Shown here in pieces: positions 7,926 to 16,726 of a stretch of 32,750 nt of DNA (position 1 is its first letter; each line of letters opens with the position of its first letter). The notes beneath the pieces were generated by a model. That model was given only the letters and a program-made list of their open reading frames with translations, was not told where the DNA came from and did no database searches. The stretch is taken from contig CALWSF010000032.1 of NCBI GenBank assembly GCA_944384125.1, positions 1 through 32,750 on the forward strand, written 5' to 3'. The position numbers and the translations under genes were made by a program. The DNA is from an uncultured Lachnospiraceae bacterium. Its GTDB lineage: Bacteria; Bacillota; Clostridia; Lachnospirales; Lachnospiraceae.

Positions 7926-9314
7926 CTACTGGTTTTCCCGCTCCTTTATAAAGCGCTCAATCACTGCCACCTGACGGGATACCTCCTCCGGAGACGGTCC
8001 TCCAATAACCTTTCTTCCTCTTACACACGTCTTGAGATCAATGGCATCATAGACATCTTTCTCAAAAATATCCGAGTGAGCCCTGTATTCCTCAAGAGTA
8101 AGATCTGCCAGAGATTTATCCTCCTTCACACAGTAAGCCACAAGCTGTCCGACCGTGCGGTACGCGTCTCTGAACGGCATGCCCTTCTTCGTCAGATAAT
8201 CTGCGCAGTCCGTTGCATTTATAAAGCCGCGCAGTGCTGCCTTTTTCATATTTTCCTTGCACAGTTCCATTGTGGCAAACATAGGCGTCAGAACCCGCAG
8301 GCACTGCTTAACCGTATCAATGGCGTCAAATACAGCCTCCTTGTCCTCCTGCATATCCTTATTATATGCGAGGGGAATTCCCTTAAGCATGGTCAGGAGT
8401 GTAAACAGATCTCCATAAACACGGCCTGTCTTACCTCTTACAAGTTCACACACATCCGGATTTTTCTTCTGGGGCATGATGGAGGAACCGGTAGAAAACG
8501 CATCATCCAGCTCCACAAATTTAAATTCCCAGGAACACCATGCAATAATTTCCTCAGAAAAACGGGAAAGGTGCATCATCAGTATGGACAGCGCACTGCA
8601 AAGCTCAATACAGTAATCCCTGTCGGAAACTCCGTCCAGAGAGTTATCTGTCAGACGCGCAAATCCCAGCTCTTTCCTCACAAAATCCCTGTCGATGGGA
8701 TAGGTCGTGGAAGCCAGGGCCCCCGATCCCAGAGGCATGTCATCCATTCCTTCCAGACAGTTTTCCAGACGGATCACATCACGCTTCATCATATTGGCAT
8801 AAGCCATCATATAATGGCCGAAGGTTACCGGCTGTGCTCTCTGCAGATGGGTATATCCCGGCATAACGGTATCCAGATTCTTTTTGGAGCAGTCGCAGAG
8901 CGCCTCCATAAAATCTATGATCAGCTTCTTAATCGCAACGATCTCTTTCTTTACGTAAAGACGCATGTCCAGCGCAACCTGATCATTTCTGGAGCGGGCT
9001 GTGTGAAGACGCTTTCCCGCATCTCCGATGCGCTCCGTAAGAATCTGCTCCACATTCATATGAATATCCTCATAATCCTGTGAAAACTGAATTTCTCCCG
9101 CCTCAATATCCTGCAGAATTCCTTTTAATCCCTCTATAATTTTATCGGATTCTTCCTTTGCGATAATCCCCTGCTTTCCCAGCATAGCCGCATGGGCCAT
9201 GGAACCGGTAATATCCTCCTTGTAAAGGCGGCAGTCAAAGGATATGGAGGAATTGAAATCATTTACTTCCAGATCCGTCTCTTTCCCGAAACGTCCTGCC
9301 CATAATTTTGCCAT
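7926..9314 (-). CDS. argH: Argininosuccinate lyase
   Basis: It splits argininosuccinate into arginine and fumarate, the last step of the pathway. This is a homotetrameric cytoplasmic enzyme of the fumarase/aspartase superfamily. At 462 residues it has the family length. Visible are HTARSRNDQV near 104, the YTHLQRAQP segment with the catalytic histidine near 156, and the signature GSSIMPQKKNP at 276-286 holding the catalytic serine loop. ATG 9314 follows AAGGAG with eight bases of spacing. A structured 151-base gap separates it from argG upstream. Confidence 0.97.
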   Translation of the reverse strand: MAKLWAGRFGKETDLEVNDFNSSISFDCRLYKEDITGSMAHAAMLGKQGIIAKEESDKIIEGLKGILQDIEAGEIQFSQDYEDIHMNVEQILTERIGDAGKRLHTARSRNDQVALDMRLYVKKEIVAIKKLIIDFMEALCDCSKKNLDTVMPGYTHLQRAQPVTFGHYMMAYANMMKRDVIRLENCLEGMDDMPLGSGALASTTYPIDRDFVRKELGFARLTDNSLDGVSDRDYCIELCSALSILMMHLSRFSEEIIAWCSWEFKFVELDDAFSTGSSIMPQKKNPDVCELVRGKTGRVYGDLFTLLTMLKGIPLAYNKDMQEDKEAVFDAIDTVKQCLRVLTPMFATMELCKENMKKAALRGFINATDCADYLTKKGMPFRDAYRTVGQLVAYCVKEDKSLADLTLEEYRAHSDIFEKDVYDAIDLKTCVRGRKVIGGPSPEEVSRQVAVIERFIKERENQ

Positions 9315-9337
9315 AGATAAAACTCCTTTATGTATGC

Positions 9338-9403
9338 GGCCATTGGAGCTGTGATACCATTATTCTGACATTCGTCAGAACCGGCAGGGCAGTCCCAATG
9401 GCC
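9338..9403 (-). promoter_or_regulatory. Long hairpin between argG and argH
   Basis: The outer arms GGCCATTGG (9338-9346) and CCAATGGCC (9395-9403) are perfect and extend inwards with one mismatch. Inside lies a second perfect stem, TTCTGAC/GTCAGAA (9363-9369 and 9374-9380) with a four-base loop. On the minus strand, the direction of the operon, no U-tract follows, so it is not a plain terminator. On the plus strand it is followed by TGATTTTCTTTTTT, which looks like a terminator for antisense transcripts. It may act in mRNA processing or stability, or set the argG:argH ratio. Confidence 0.6.
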
Positions 9404-9465
9404 TGATTTTCTTTTTTATATCGTTTCACAGCACTCCCGGCTGCAGACAGAATCCTGCCAGCTGA

Positions 9466-10716
9466 TTACTCCACGCTGGGGAAGTGATTTCCTGTCTTTG
9501 CGGCAAGCGCCTGATCATTGAGGGCTCTTACCTTGATCGGAAGTCCGAACAGATTGATAAATCCTGCAGAATCAGCCTGATTGTAGCAGTCATCCTCATC
9601 AAATGTAGCCATATCAGCTGAATAGAGGCTGTACGGAGAAGTAACGGAAGCCGGAATGATATTTCCTTTGTAGAGTTTCAGTTTTACATCTCCTGTTACT
9701 GTTTCCTGTGTGGAATCCACAAAAGCACTCATAGCCTTACGCAGAGGCGTATACCACTGGCCGTTGTAAACCAGATCCGCAAACTTCAGAGCCAGCTGCT
9801 GTTTGTAGTGCTGTGTCTCCTTATCCAGAGTAATCTCCTCAAGCTTCTCATGAGCTTTGTAGAGAATGGTTCCGCCGGGAGTCTCATACACGCCGCGGCT
9901 CTTCATTCCCACAAGACGGTTCTCTACCACATCCAGGATACCGCATCCATTCTCGCCGCCCAGCTTGTTCAGAACCTCAATAACCTGCTCGCAGTCCATC
10001 TCCTTGCCGTCTACGCTGGTGGGAACGCCTTTTTCAAAATGAATCGTCACATAGGTAGGCTTGTCGGGAGCCATCTCAGGAGATACGCCCAGCTCCAGGA
10101 ATCCCGGTTTATTTAACGGGGCCTCATTGGCCGGATCCTCCAGATCCAGTCCTTCATGGGACAGATGCCACAGGTTCTTATCTTTTGAATAATTTGTTTC
10201 CTTCGTAATCTTCAGCGGAATATTGTGTGCCTCGGCATACTCAATCTCTTTTTCACGGGAGTTAAGTTCCCAGAAACGCCACGGAGCAATAACGTCCATC
10301 TGCGGAGCAAATGCCTTGATGGCCAGCTCGAAACGAACCTGATCGTTTCCCTTTCCTGTACATCCATGGCAGATCGCATCAGCGCCTTCCTTCTTTGCAA
10401 TCTCAACAATTCTCTTCGCAATGATGGGGCGGGCAAAGGATGTGCCCAGAAGATAATGCTCATAGGCAGCTCCTGCCTTAACAGTCGGAATAATGTAATC
10501 CTCTACAAATTCCTTTTTCAGATCCTCTATGTACAGCTTGGAAGCACCTGTCTTCAGAGCCTTCTCCTCAAGACCGTCAAGCTCTGTTCCCTGACCTACG
10601 TCAGCAGATACAGCCACAACCTCACAGCCATAATTTTCTTTCAGCCACGGAATCAGAACAGATGTATCAAGGCCGCCTGAATAAGCAAGTACAATTTTGT
10701 TATATTTCTTTGCCAT
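9466..10716 (-). CDS. argG: Argininosuccinate synthase
   Basis: It joins citrulline and aspartate with ATP to form argininosuccinate. The 416-residue protein has the N-terminal PP-loop AYSGGLDTS (residues 11-19) and, further on, [18 protein letters not shown] 10716 follows GGAGGGAAAGAAAT. It is the first gene of the arginine operon, directly behind the promoter with ARG-box-like sites. Its placement with argH ahead of argC-J-B-D-F puts the whole route from glutamate to arginine, apart from carbamoyl phosphate synthesis, in one transcription unit. Confidence 0.97.
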   Translation of the reverse strand: MAKKYNKIVLAYSGGLDTSVLIPWLKENYGCEVVAVSADVGQGTELDGLEEKALKTGASKLYIEDLKKEFVEDYIIPTVKAGAAYEHYLLGTSFARPIIAKRIVEIAKKEGADAICHGCTGKGNDQVRFELAIKAFAPQMDVIAPWRFWELNSREKEIEYAEAHNIPLKITKETNYSKDKNLWHLSHEGLDLEDPANEAPLNKPGFLELGVSPEMAPDKPTYVTIHFEKGVPTSVDGKEMDCEQVIEVLNKLGGENGCGILDVVENRLVGMKSRGVYETPGGTILYKAHEKLEEITLDKETQHYKQQLALKFADLVYNGQWYTPLRKAMSAFVDSTQETVTGDVKLKLYKGNIIPASVTSPYSLYSADMATFDEDDCYNQADSAGFINLFGLPIKVRALNDQALAAKTGNHFPSVE

Positions 10717-10760
10717 ATTTCTTTCCCTCCGGTTTTTCGTTCATTTGTGAAATCGGCATA

Positions 10761-10789
10761 ATTATAACTCCTAGGTTTGGATTATGCAA
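10761..10789 (-). promoter_or_regulatory. Promoter of the arginine operon
   Basis: TTGCAT (-35, 10789-10784) and TATAAT (-10, 10766-10761) are separated by exactly 17 bases, 45 bases before the argG start. This is a strong sigma-A type promoter. The -35 hexamer touches the first ARG-like A/T-rich box. Confidence 0.88.
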
Positions 10790-10794
10790 TACCT

Positions 10795-10868
10795 TTTTTG
10801 CATTTTTATAAATTAATTTCGCATAAAAAGTATTTTTATGCATTTATTTTGCTTTTTATGCATAAAAA
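10795..10868. promoter_or_regulatory. Cluster of ARG-box-like operators (ArgR/AhrC)
   Basis: The unit GCATAAAAA or its complement recurs. GCATAAAAA-GTA-TTTTTATGC (10821-10841) is a perfect 9-bp palindrome, TTTTTATGCATAAAAA (10853-10868) is another, and TTGCATTTTTATAAA lies at 10799-10813. Two TTTTTATGC copies are exactly 20 bases apart, about two helical turns. On the minus strand the unit AATGCATAAAAATACTT resembles the Firmicute ARG box pattern CATGAATAAAAATTCAAG. The inference is repression of the operon by arginine-bound ArgR. The regulator gene is not in this window. Confidence 0.72.
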
Positions 10869-10930
10869 ACAGGCCGGAGGCAGGTCTTTTTCACGCTCCC
10901 GCGCAAAAAGCACACTGTCTCCGGCCTGTT
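10862..10930 (-). terminator. Intrinsic terminator of the ABC transporter operon
   Basis: A 12-bp stem, AACAGGCCGGAG/CTCCGGCCTGTT (10919-10930 with 10868-10879), continues after one mismatch with CAG/CTG, and an inner CTTTTT/AAAAAG stem fills the loop. A T-rich tract follows on the minus strand. The tract and the 3' arm overlap the outermost ARG-like box, so this terminator and the arg control region share DNA. Confidence 0.88.
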
Positions 10931-10974
10931 TATTTCCAATTCAGAAATACTGCCATGACAACATATTTAATACA

Positions 10975-12333
10975 TCATTCATTTCGTATCGCGGCCAGGG
11001 GGCTCAGCTTCATCGCCCGCATGGCAGGGAAGAAACCCGCCGCCATGCCAATCAGCACAGCAAAAAACACAGACGGGAGTGCCAGCCACAGCGGAATGAT
11101 GGAAAGACGGCCCTCCATCCCATACAAGAACATGGGAGCAAGAAATTTATTAATCAGCAATGAGACGATCAGGCTCAGCACAACTCCGATAATGCCGCCG
11201 ACAAACCCGATAAATCCTGCCTCCAGAAGAAACATGCTGCGGATATTTCCCATGGCGCATCCCAGAACCTTGAGTACTCCGATTTCTTTCGTTCTCTCAT
11301 AGATAGACATCATCATGGTGTTGGCTATTCCGATGGCAGCCACGAAGAGAGAAACTGCCCCGATGCCGCCCAGCGCCGCCTGAACCATGTTGGACTGCTG
11401 CTGGGACTGTTCCAGCCATTCCATCTGACTGTTGGCCTGATATCCCATATTGTTGATAGTTTTCTGGACTTCAATTACATGATCCATGTCATCTACATTA
11501 ACCGTTGCCTCGGTATATACAAAATAGCTGTAGGGTTTTCCCTTTTTATTTGTAGGCTGTCCCGGTATGGGATTCTTTTTAAATACCTGTTTAAGCTGCG
11601 TCTTCAGTTTCTCCAGATCCACATACACACCATAACTGTACTCATTCCAGTCCTCCGGGCCGCCCTCTACCATACCGGCCGTTCTCAGCATATATTTTTT
11701 CGGAGCCGCCACTGCCTGCCCCTCCTCCCCGGAGGGAGCCTGGGACTGATAATAGGCATTCGTGTCAAAAATCGTAAACACCGGTTTTCCAAGAAAATCC
11801 ACCTCCGGCATTTTACCGGAATCCCAGTAGCCCTTTCCCGTCTTTGCATTGTAAAAATTCTGAGCCACCATATTGCCGACCACAAGCTCCATGTCACTCG
11901 TCTCAGCGGTGGGAAGACTGCCCTGTCCCAGTTTGATGGACTGCATCGCCTCCAGCGGGATTCCGTAGAGCTGTACATTTCCTTCGTAAACGCCCTGACG
12001 CATAATCACATTCATATTCAGCTTCGGATAGGCACTGGTCACATGAGGGATCGCCTCAAACACCTTCATTGTGTCATCCGTCATGAAGCTGTCCTCCGGA
12101 TTTGTCTTGTCATTGGTCTCCGAATAATTGCCGTAGTTGTAAATCTGGATTGCCGTAAGACTTCCTGAAGAAGCATACTGCTCCATTGTAAAGGTCTTAA
12201 GACCGACACCGATGGATATCATTACCACGATAGAGGCCGTTCCGATCGTTACTCCCAGAACAGTCAGAAAGGTTCTGAGCTTTCTCCGGAGCAGATTATT
12301 GATGCTCATTATCAGCAGATCAGGAAATCTCAT
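10975..12333 (-). CDS. ABC transporter permease, MacB/FtsX type
   Basis: A 452-residue permease starting at ATG 12333 (MRFPDLLIMSINNLLRRKL) after GAGAGGAC; an in-frame ATG 20 codons upstream lacks a site and the family start. One transmembrane helix at about 20-42 is followed by a large extracytoplasmic domain of the MacB_PCD kind (about 45-310). Three helices close the C-terminus, within the FtsX-like segment that starts near ALGGIGAVSLFVAAIGIANTM and ends LSPLAAIRNE. Such permeases work by transmitting force across the membrane rather than by classic import. It overlaps the Ig-like gene by 14 bases. The substrate is unknown. Confidence 0.9.
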   Translation of the reverse strand: MRFPDLLIMSINNLLRRKLRTFLTVLGVTIGTASIVVMISIGVGLKTFTMEQYASSGSLTAIQIYNYGNYSETNDKTNPEDSFMTDDTMKVFEAIPHVTSAYPKLNMNVIMRQGVYEGNVQLYGIPLEAMQSIKLGQGSLPTAETSDMELVVGNMVAQNFYNAKTGKGYWDSGKMPEVDFLGKPVFTIFDTNAYYQSQAPSGEEGQAVAAPKKYMLRTAGMVEGGPEDWNEYSYGVYVDLEKLKTQLKQVFKKNPIPGQPTNKKGKPYSYFVYTEATVNVDDMDHVIEVQKTINNMGYQANSQMEWLEQSQQQSNMVQAALGGIGAVSLFVAAIGIANTMMMSIYERTKEIGVLKVLGCAMGNIRSMFLLEAGFIGFVGGIIGVVLSLIVSLLINKFLAPMFLYGMEGRLSIIPLWLALPSVFFAVLIGMAAGFFPAMRAMKLSPLAAIRNE

Positions 12334-14248
12334 TGTCCTCTCCCTCTTTCTCCCGGCTCTCCCCGTCCTCATCAGCCTCATCGGCCTCGTCATTTTCTTC
12401 TAAATCATCATCAAACTCTTCTGCTTCTTTTTTCTGCTTCTTTTTTCTCCTGACAATCACAAACGTTCCGACACCGGCCGCCGCAATAACAGCCACAACC
12501 GCAGCAATGATTCCGGTGCTCTTAGAGGCTTTGCCGGCTGCCGCATCCGCATCGACTGCCGGATCCTCCATGCCGTCCATCCCTTCCATCATACCCATAT
12601 CCACCATCGGTTCGGTCACAAAGAGCATCATCTCTTTTTCTACCTCTGTAATCTTACCGTTCTCATCCTCATAAGAAATAATAATCTTTACTTTTCCGTC
12701 ATCAGATGTGGGCGCGACTCCTGAAATCATCGTGTCAACGTTTCCCGTTTCTCCCGGCTTTATATTGCCCACATAGGCGTCTATCGTCTGGATAGAATCC
12801 GCCTCAAAGCGGGCCATAACATTGTAGAGAAGAACTTTGCCTGTATTGTTGATCCCGAACATGACATTGCTCTCGGAACCCACTTCAATGCTGTCAGGCA
12901 TAACCTCTATGGTGCTGGTATTAAGCCTGGGCTCCTGTTTGACGGGAAGGGAAATCTTTACTTCCTCCTTGGCATTTTTAAATTCAGGGCTGTCATACTG
13001 CTCCTGAATCGTCATGCGATAGGACTTCTGCTCAGCCGTGGGGGAAGGCTTGAACATCATGGAAATCTCTGTTACCTCCCCGGGTGCCAGGCTGTTTACA
13101 ACCACAGACGTAGAGCCGGTATCTGACGTAAAGATAGGGCTGTTCTCCACTTCCTCCGACGCGAAAGTAAACATGATGTTGCTGGCATTGACATTGGAAG
13201 ACGCGTTCTTCATGCGGACCTTCAGCTCAAAAGGCTGCCCCGCATAGATCTCCGCAGGGATCGTCTCAAAACTGTCCACGATAATCCTCGCCTTGGTTCT
13301 CTCCTGCTCTCCCGCATCGGCTGAGAGCTCATCATCATCCTCGCCCCGCACCCGCACATAAAACACCTTGTCAACGGGCTCAGAGAATTCTCCGTCCGGC
13401 TCCTCCCGGTAGGTAATAAAGTAATGGATCGGGAAAAATCCTGATTTTACCTCTTCCCTTACCCTCATGGAATAGGGGGCCTGCACCGTCTGTCCCGGCG
13501 CCAAAACGCCCAGATGACGCATATAGTTTCCTTCATTTATCTCAAAGGGGAACTTTGTCACATCCGGATCAAGCTGCATGTCAAACCGCACATCATATAC
13601 TGTCTTGAGACCCTTATTTGACAGATTTACCTGAAAGTCCATAACCTGGCCGTACGATGCATAAGGAGTTACCTGTCCCTCCCCCAGAGCAAAATCATAA
13701 TCCAGGTTGCTGGTCTCCTCCTCGTCTTCGGTTGAACCGTCATAGGCCGATACCCAGATATTGACGCCTACTGGCTGAGATCGAGTTTCATCAATAATAA
13801 AAAACGCCTGGTAATAGCCATCCGCCAGATCGCGGCGAAGCTTATAGGTAAATGTAACAGAACGGGAAGTCCCCGGCTTTACATTGATCTCCTTCTCTTT
13901 GAAAGTCGAGGAATCCGCTTCAAACGGAAAATACTTATTTGCCCAGATAACCTCCGCCTCGTCCTCTTCACTTCCCGTACCGAACTCCTGCTCCATAATA
14001 CTCTCATATTCATCAGGAGTGGCCAGACGGATGGTCTCCAGATAGTTATCTCCTTTTGTGCCATTATTATGAATGGTCATCTTAATGGAGATGCTGCCGC
14101 CTGCCTTTCCTCTCGGCACCTTGCTTACCGTTATCCGATCCTCATTAAATGTGGTCATGTCCAGCATTTCGCCGTAGGATGTCCCGCCGAACATAAATGC
14201 CAGGGCAAAAACCAGCAGAAGAACTGCCGATAATTTTACCTTTTTCAT
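12320..14248 (-). CDS. Secreted Ig-like (COG1361-type) protein with a C-terminal membrane anchor
   Basis: This protein has 642 residues from ATG 14248, which follows GGGGAGGAG with eight bases of spacing; an upstream in-frame ATG would bury the signal peptide. Residues 1-25 are a signal peptide (KKVKLSAVLLLVFALAFMFGG). The body is a series of beta-sandwich modules with recurring features (NNGTK, LSNKGLKTVYDV, MKNASSNVNASN, INNTGKVLLYNV, LAPGEVTEISM), as in COG1361 S-layer-like proteins. A single helix near 577-599 precedes RRKKKQKK and a very acidic tail of about 35 residues inside the cell. It lies between the ATPase and permease genes, so it is probably an extracytoplasmic partner of that complex. 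The function is unknown. Confidence 0.85.
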   Translation of the reverse strand: MKKVKLSAVLLLVFALAFMFGGTSYGEMLDMTTFNEDRITVSKVPRGKAGGSISIKMTIHNNGTKGDNYLETIRLATPDEYESIMEQEFGTGSEEDEAEVIWANKYFPFEADSSTFKEKEINVKPGTSRSVTFTYKLRRDLADGYYQAFFIIDETRSQPVGVNIWVSAYDGSTEDEEETSNLDYDFALGEGQVTPYASYGQVMDFQVNLSNKGLKTVYDVRFDMQLDPDVTKFPFEINEGNYMRHLGVLAPGQTVQAPYSMRVREEVKSGFFPIHYFITYREEPDGEFSEPVDKVFYVRVRGEDDDELSADAGEQERTKARIIVDSFETIPAEIYAGQPFELKVRMKNASSNVNASNIMFTFASEEVENSPIFTSDTGSTSVVVNSLAPGEVTEISMMFKPSPTAEQKSYRMTIQEQYDSPEFKNAKEEVKISLPVKQEPRLNTSTIEVMPDSIEVGSESNVMFGINNTGKVLLYNVMARFEADSIQTIDAYVGNIKPGETGNVDTMISGVAPTSDDGKVKIIISYEDENGKITEVEKEMMLFVTEPMVDMGMMEGMDGMEDPAVDADAAAGKASKSTGIIAAVVAVIAAAGVGTFVIVRRKKKQKKEAEEFDDDLEENDEADEADEDGESREKEGEDNEIS

Positions 14249-14336
14249 ACCATTAACTCCTCCCCGCTTTTTTTCAGAACCGCAAAGCCTTAAAAGCCTC
14301 CGGAAAAAGCCCTGTATCTCTCCTTCATTTTTATTT

Positions 14337-15101
14337 CTATCCGGCCTGAAAGCCGCCATTTTCCTCTATTTTGACAATCTTTCCATCTATGATGTGAAAA
14401 ATCCTGTCAGCATACGTTGCCAGATGATCATCATGCGTTACCATGATAAGCGTCTGATTCTGTTCGCGGACAATTTTCTGCATCAGCTTCAGCACATCCA
14501 TAGTCGTGTGGGAGTCCAGATTTCCCGTGGGCTCATCCGCAAAAATAATCTGCGGATGGACAACCAGCGCTCTGGCAATCCCCACCCTCTGCTGCTGTCC
14601 TCCTGACATCTGGTTGGGCATGTGATCCGCTACCTTTTCAAGCCCTACAAGCTTCAGATACTTTTCTGCCAGCTCAAGCCGCTTCTTCCTCGGCATTCCC
14701 TGAAATGACAGGGGAAGCGCCACATTTTCCACGGCATTCATCGTCCCCAGAAGATTGTAGGACTGAAAAATAAAGCCTATCTTCTCCCTCCTGAAGGCAA
14801 CCAGCTGATTTTCCGTCAGCGTTTCAATATGCCGGCCCGCAATCACAATCTCTCCCCTGGTGGGCTTCTCAAGTCCCGCCAGCATATTCAGAAGCGTTGA
14901 CTTTCCCGAACCGGAAGTACCCACAATGGCACAGAATTCGCCGCGGTACATGGTAAAGTCAACGCCGTTTAGCGCCTTGACTTTCGTCTCCCCTACCCGG
15001 TAGATTTTATATAAATTTTTAACCCTTATCACGGGTTCTCTCTTCTTTCCGTCTTCGGCCTTCAAAGCGTATACTCCCCCTGCTGTCTGACGATTTTTCA
15101 T
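14337..15101 (-). CDS. ABC transporter ATP-binding protein, MacB/LolD type
   Basis: This 254-residue ATPase has Walker A GTSGSGKST (61-69), the Q-loop in FIFQSYNLL, signature MSGGQQQR (165-172), Walker B IIFADEPTG and the switch histidine in MVTHDD. It resembles the ATPases paired with MacB/FtsX permeases. It is the first gene of the three-gene operon, 88 bases ahead of the Ig-like gene. The start is uncertain. ATG 15101 lies directly below a TATAAT box, which would make the message leaderless. TTG 15065 has GGGGGAG eight bases upstream and would give 242 residues with the ABC domain intact. Confidence 0.93.
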   Translation of the reverse strand: MKNRQTAGGVYALKAEDGKKREPVIRVKNLYKIYRVGETKVKALNGVDFTMYRGEFCAIVGTSGSGKSTLLNMLAGLEKPTRGEIVIAGRHIETLTENQLVAFRREKIGFIFQSYNLLGTMNAVENVALPLSFQGMPRKKRLELAEKYLKLVGLEKVADHMPNQMSGGQQQRVGIARALVVHPQIIFADEPTGNLDSHTTMDVLKLMQKIVREQNQTLIMVTHDDHLATYADRIFHIIDGKIVKIEENGGFQAG

Positions 15102-15108
15102 TTCTTCT

Positions 15109-15137
15109 ATTATACATAAATCTTCTTGCAGTGTCCC
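15109..15137 (-). promoter_or_regulatory. Promoter of the ABC transporter operon
   Basis: TATAAT (-10, 15114-15109) lies 17 bases from GGGACA (15137-15132), which keeps the GACA part of a -35. The expected start of transcription falls at about 15102, right at the first ATG of the ATPase gene. Confidence 0.6.
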
Positions 15138-15172
15138 ATCTTATTTTTCTTAATGTTCCTTACAGTTTTCTT

Positions 15173-15187
15173 ACACGGCTGCCGTGT
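15173..15187. repeat. Perfect palindrome between divergent promoters
   Basis: ACACGGC-T-GCCGTGT is a perfect 7-bp inverted repeat around one base. It lies about 35 bases from both the ABC-operon -35 and the pyrB -35, in an otherwise A/T-rich region. It has the form of a dimeric regulator site. No regulator is assigned. Confidence 0.5.
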
Positions 15188-15221
15188 TCCGGAAGCTATT
15201 TAAACAAAATTTTAAAAGCTA

Positions 15222-15250
15222 TGGAAATCTGCTCCAAAATGCTATATAAT
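15222..15250 (+). promoter_or_regulatory. Promoter of pyrB-pyrI
   Basis: TGGAAA (-35, 15222-15227) and TATAAT (-10, 15245-15250) are 17 bases apart. The leader to the pyrB ATG is only about 25 bases, so there is no room for a PyrR-type attenuator. The start region ACTTTTCAAAAAAATAC holds homopolymer runs that could allow transcript slippage, but this is speculative. Confidence 0.72.
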
Positions 15251-15281
15251 ACTTTTCAAAAAAATACAAAAGGAGAACAAA

Positions 15282-16205
15282 ATGAGACATTTGCTGAATC
15301 CACTGGATTTTTCTGTCGAAGAAATTGATGAACTCCTGGATCTGGCTTCATCCATTGAGGCCGACCCCCGCAGATACGCCCATGTGTGCGACGGCAAAAA
15401 GATTGCCACACTGTTTTATGAACCCAGCACACGGACGAGGCTGAGTTTTGAAGCTGCCATGCTGAATCTGGGCGGCAGCGTACTGGGCTTTTCCTCGGCC
15501 GATTCAAGCTCCGCGTCCAAAGGCGAGAGTGTGGCCGACACGATCCGTGTTGTTTCCTGCTTTGCCGATATCTGTGCCATGCGTCATCCGAAAGAAGGTG
15601 CACCTATGGTTGCTTCCCTTCATTCCCGGATTCCTGTTATCAATGCAGGCGACGGCGGACACCAGCACCCCACACAGACACTGACTGACCTTATGACTAT
15701 CCGCTCTCTCAAGGGGCGGCTTTCCAATCTGACTGTCGGACTCTGCGGCGATCTGAAATTCGGCCGTACCGTTCATTCGCTCATCAATGCACTTGCCCGC
15801 TATGAGGGAATCCGTTTTGTTCTCATATCCCCGCCGGAGCTGCGCGTTCCGGACTATATCAAGGATGATGTGCTGAATGCCAAAAACATTGAATACCGTG
15901 AAGTGGAAAATCTGGATGCCGCCATGCCGGAACTGGACATTCTTTACATGACCCGTGTACAGCGGGAGCGTTTTTTCAATGAGGAAGACTACATCCGCAT
16001 GAAAGACTGCTACATTCTGGACAACGCCAAGATGAAACTGGCCAGAGAGGATATGTTTGTCCTTCATCCCCTCCCCAGAGTCAATGAGATTTCCGTGGAA
16101 GTGGATGATGACCCCAGAGCCGCCTATTTCAGGCAGGTACAGTACGGCGTATATGTACGGATGGCTCTGATTATGACTTTACTGGAGGTGGAAAAACCAT
16201 GTTGA
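15282..16205 (+). CDS. pyrB: Aspartate carbamoyltransferase, catalytic subunit
   Basis: It condenses carbamoyl phosphate and aspartate to N-carbamoylaspartate, the committed step of pyrimidine synthesis. The 307-residue protein has the carbamoyl-phosphate loop STRTR (49-53), a [10 protein letters not shown] segment near 126 and HPLPRVNEI near 264. ATG 15282 follows AAAAGGAGAACAAA. It overlaps pyrI by seven bases, consistent with a PyrB-PyrI holoenzyme like that of E. coli rather than the isolated trimer of Bacillus. It is the first gene of the only plus-strand operon in the window. Confidence 0.97.
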   Translation: MRHLLNPLDFSVEEIDELLDLASSIEADPRRYAHVCDGKKIATLFYEPSTRTRLSFEAAMLNLGGSVLGFSSADSSSASKGESVADTIRVVSCFADICAMRHPKEGAPMVASLHSRIPVINAGDGGHQHPTQTLTDLMTIRSLKGRLSNLTVGLCGDLKFGRTVHSLINALARYEGIRFVLISPPELRVPDYIKDDVLNAKNIEYREVENLDAAMPELDILYMTRVQRERFFNEEDYIRMKDCYILDNAKMKLAREDMFVLHPLPRVNEISVEVDDDPRAAYFRQVQYGVYVRMALIMTLLEVEKPC

Positions 16206-16624
16206 ATATAAGCGGACTAAACGAAGGGATTGTACTCGATCACATTCAGGCCGGCAGGAGCATGGATATCTATCTGAAACTCGGACTGGACAAGCTGGAC
16301 TGCCAGATAGCCATTATCAAGAATGCAAAAAGCCGCAAGATGGGCCGTAAGGATATCATTAAAATTGACGGCGGACTTGATCTCGTCAATGTCAACGTTC
16401 TGGGCTATATTGATCACAATATTACGATCAATATCATCAAAGACGGCCGCATTATAGAAAAGAAACGCGTCAGCATGCCAAAGAAGATCAGAAACGTCAT
16501 CTACTGCAAAAATCCCCGCTGCATTACCTCCATCGAACAGGAACTGCCGCACATTTTTTATCTGGCGGATGAGGAGAAAGAGATTTACCGCTGCCAGTAC
16601 TGTGATGAAAAATATTCCATCTGA
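16199..16624 (+). CDS. pyrI: Aspartate carbamoyltransferase, regulatory subunit
   Basis: PyrI binds CTP/ATP and carries allosteric control to the catalytic trimers. The 141-residue protein has an N-terminal nucleotide-binding domain ([12 protein letters not shown]...) and a C-terminal zinc domain with four cysteines at 103, 108, 132 and 135 (CKNPRC, CQYC). Its ATG lies within the end of pyrB, with GGAGGTGG upstream, so translation is coupled. PyrI makes pyrimidine control likely at the enzyme level, which fits the short pyrB leader. Confidence 0.96.
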   Translation: MLNISGLNEGIVLDHIQAGRSMDIYLKLGLDKLDCQIAIIKNAKSRKMGRKDIIKIDGGLDLVNVNVLGYIDHNITINIIKDGRIIEKKRVSMPKKIRNVIYCKNPRCITSIEQELPHIFYLADEEKEIYRCQYCDEKYSI

Positions 16625-16666
16625 TCTCCTGTGATGCAGCATTCACAGAAATCTCTATAACAGACC

Positions 16667-16722
16667 AAAAAGGAGCCGCCGGGACCTGATTTGATTCAGG
16701 ACTGGCTGCTCCTTGTTTTTTC
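16667..16722. terminator. Bidirectional terminator between pyrI and rnpB
   Basis: Outer stem AAGGAGC/GCTCCTT with an inner CCTGA/TCAGG stem. TTTTTT follows on the plus strand, and on the minus strand the stem runs into a T-rich end. It serves pyrI from one side and the RNase P RNA gene from the other. Confidence 0.88.
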
Positions 16723-16726
16723 ATGA

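Noticed and set aside
7845-9083. 412-codon open frame on the plus strand
   Set aside because: It is antisense to argH and argC, has no ribosome site and no recognisable domain; a shadow of the real genes.
15251-15281. PyrR-type attenuator before pyrB
   Set aside because: The leader is about 25 bases and has no hairpin; control is more likely through PyrI or elsewhere.
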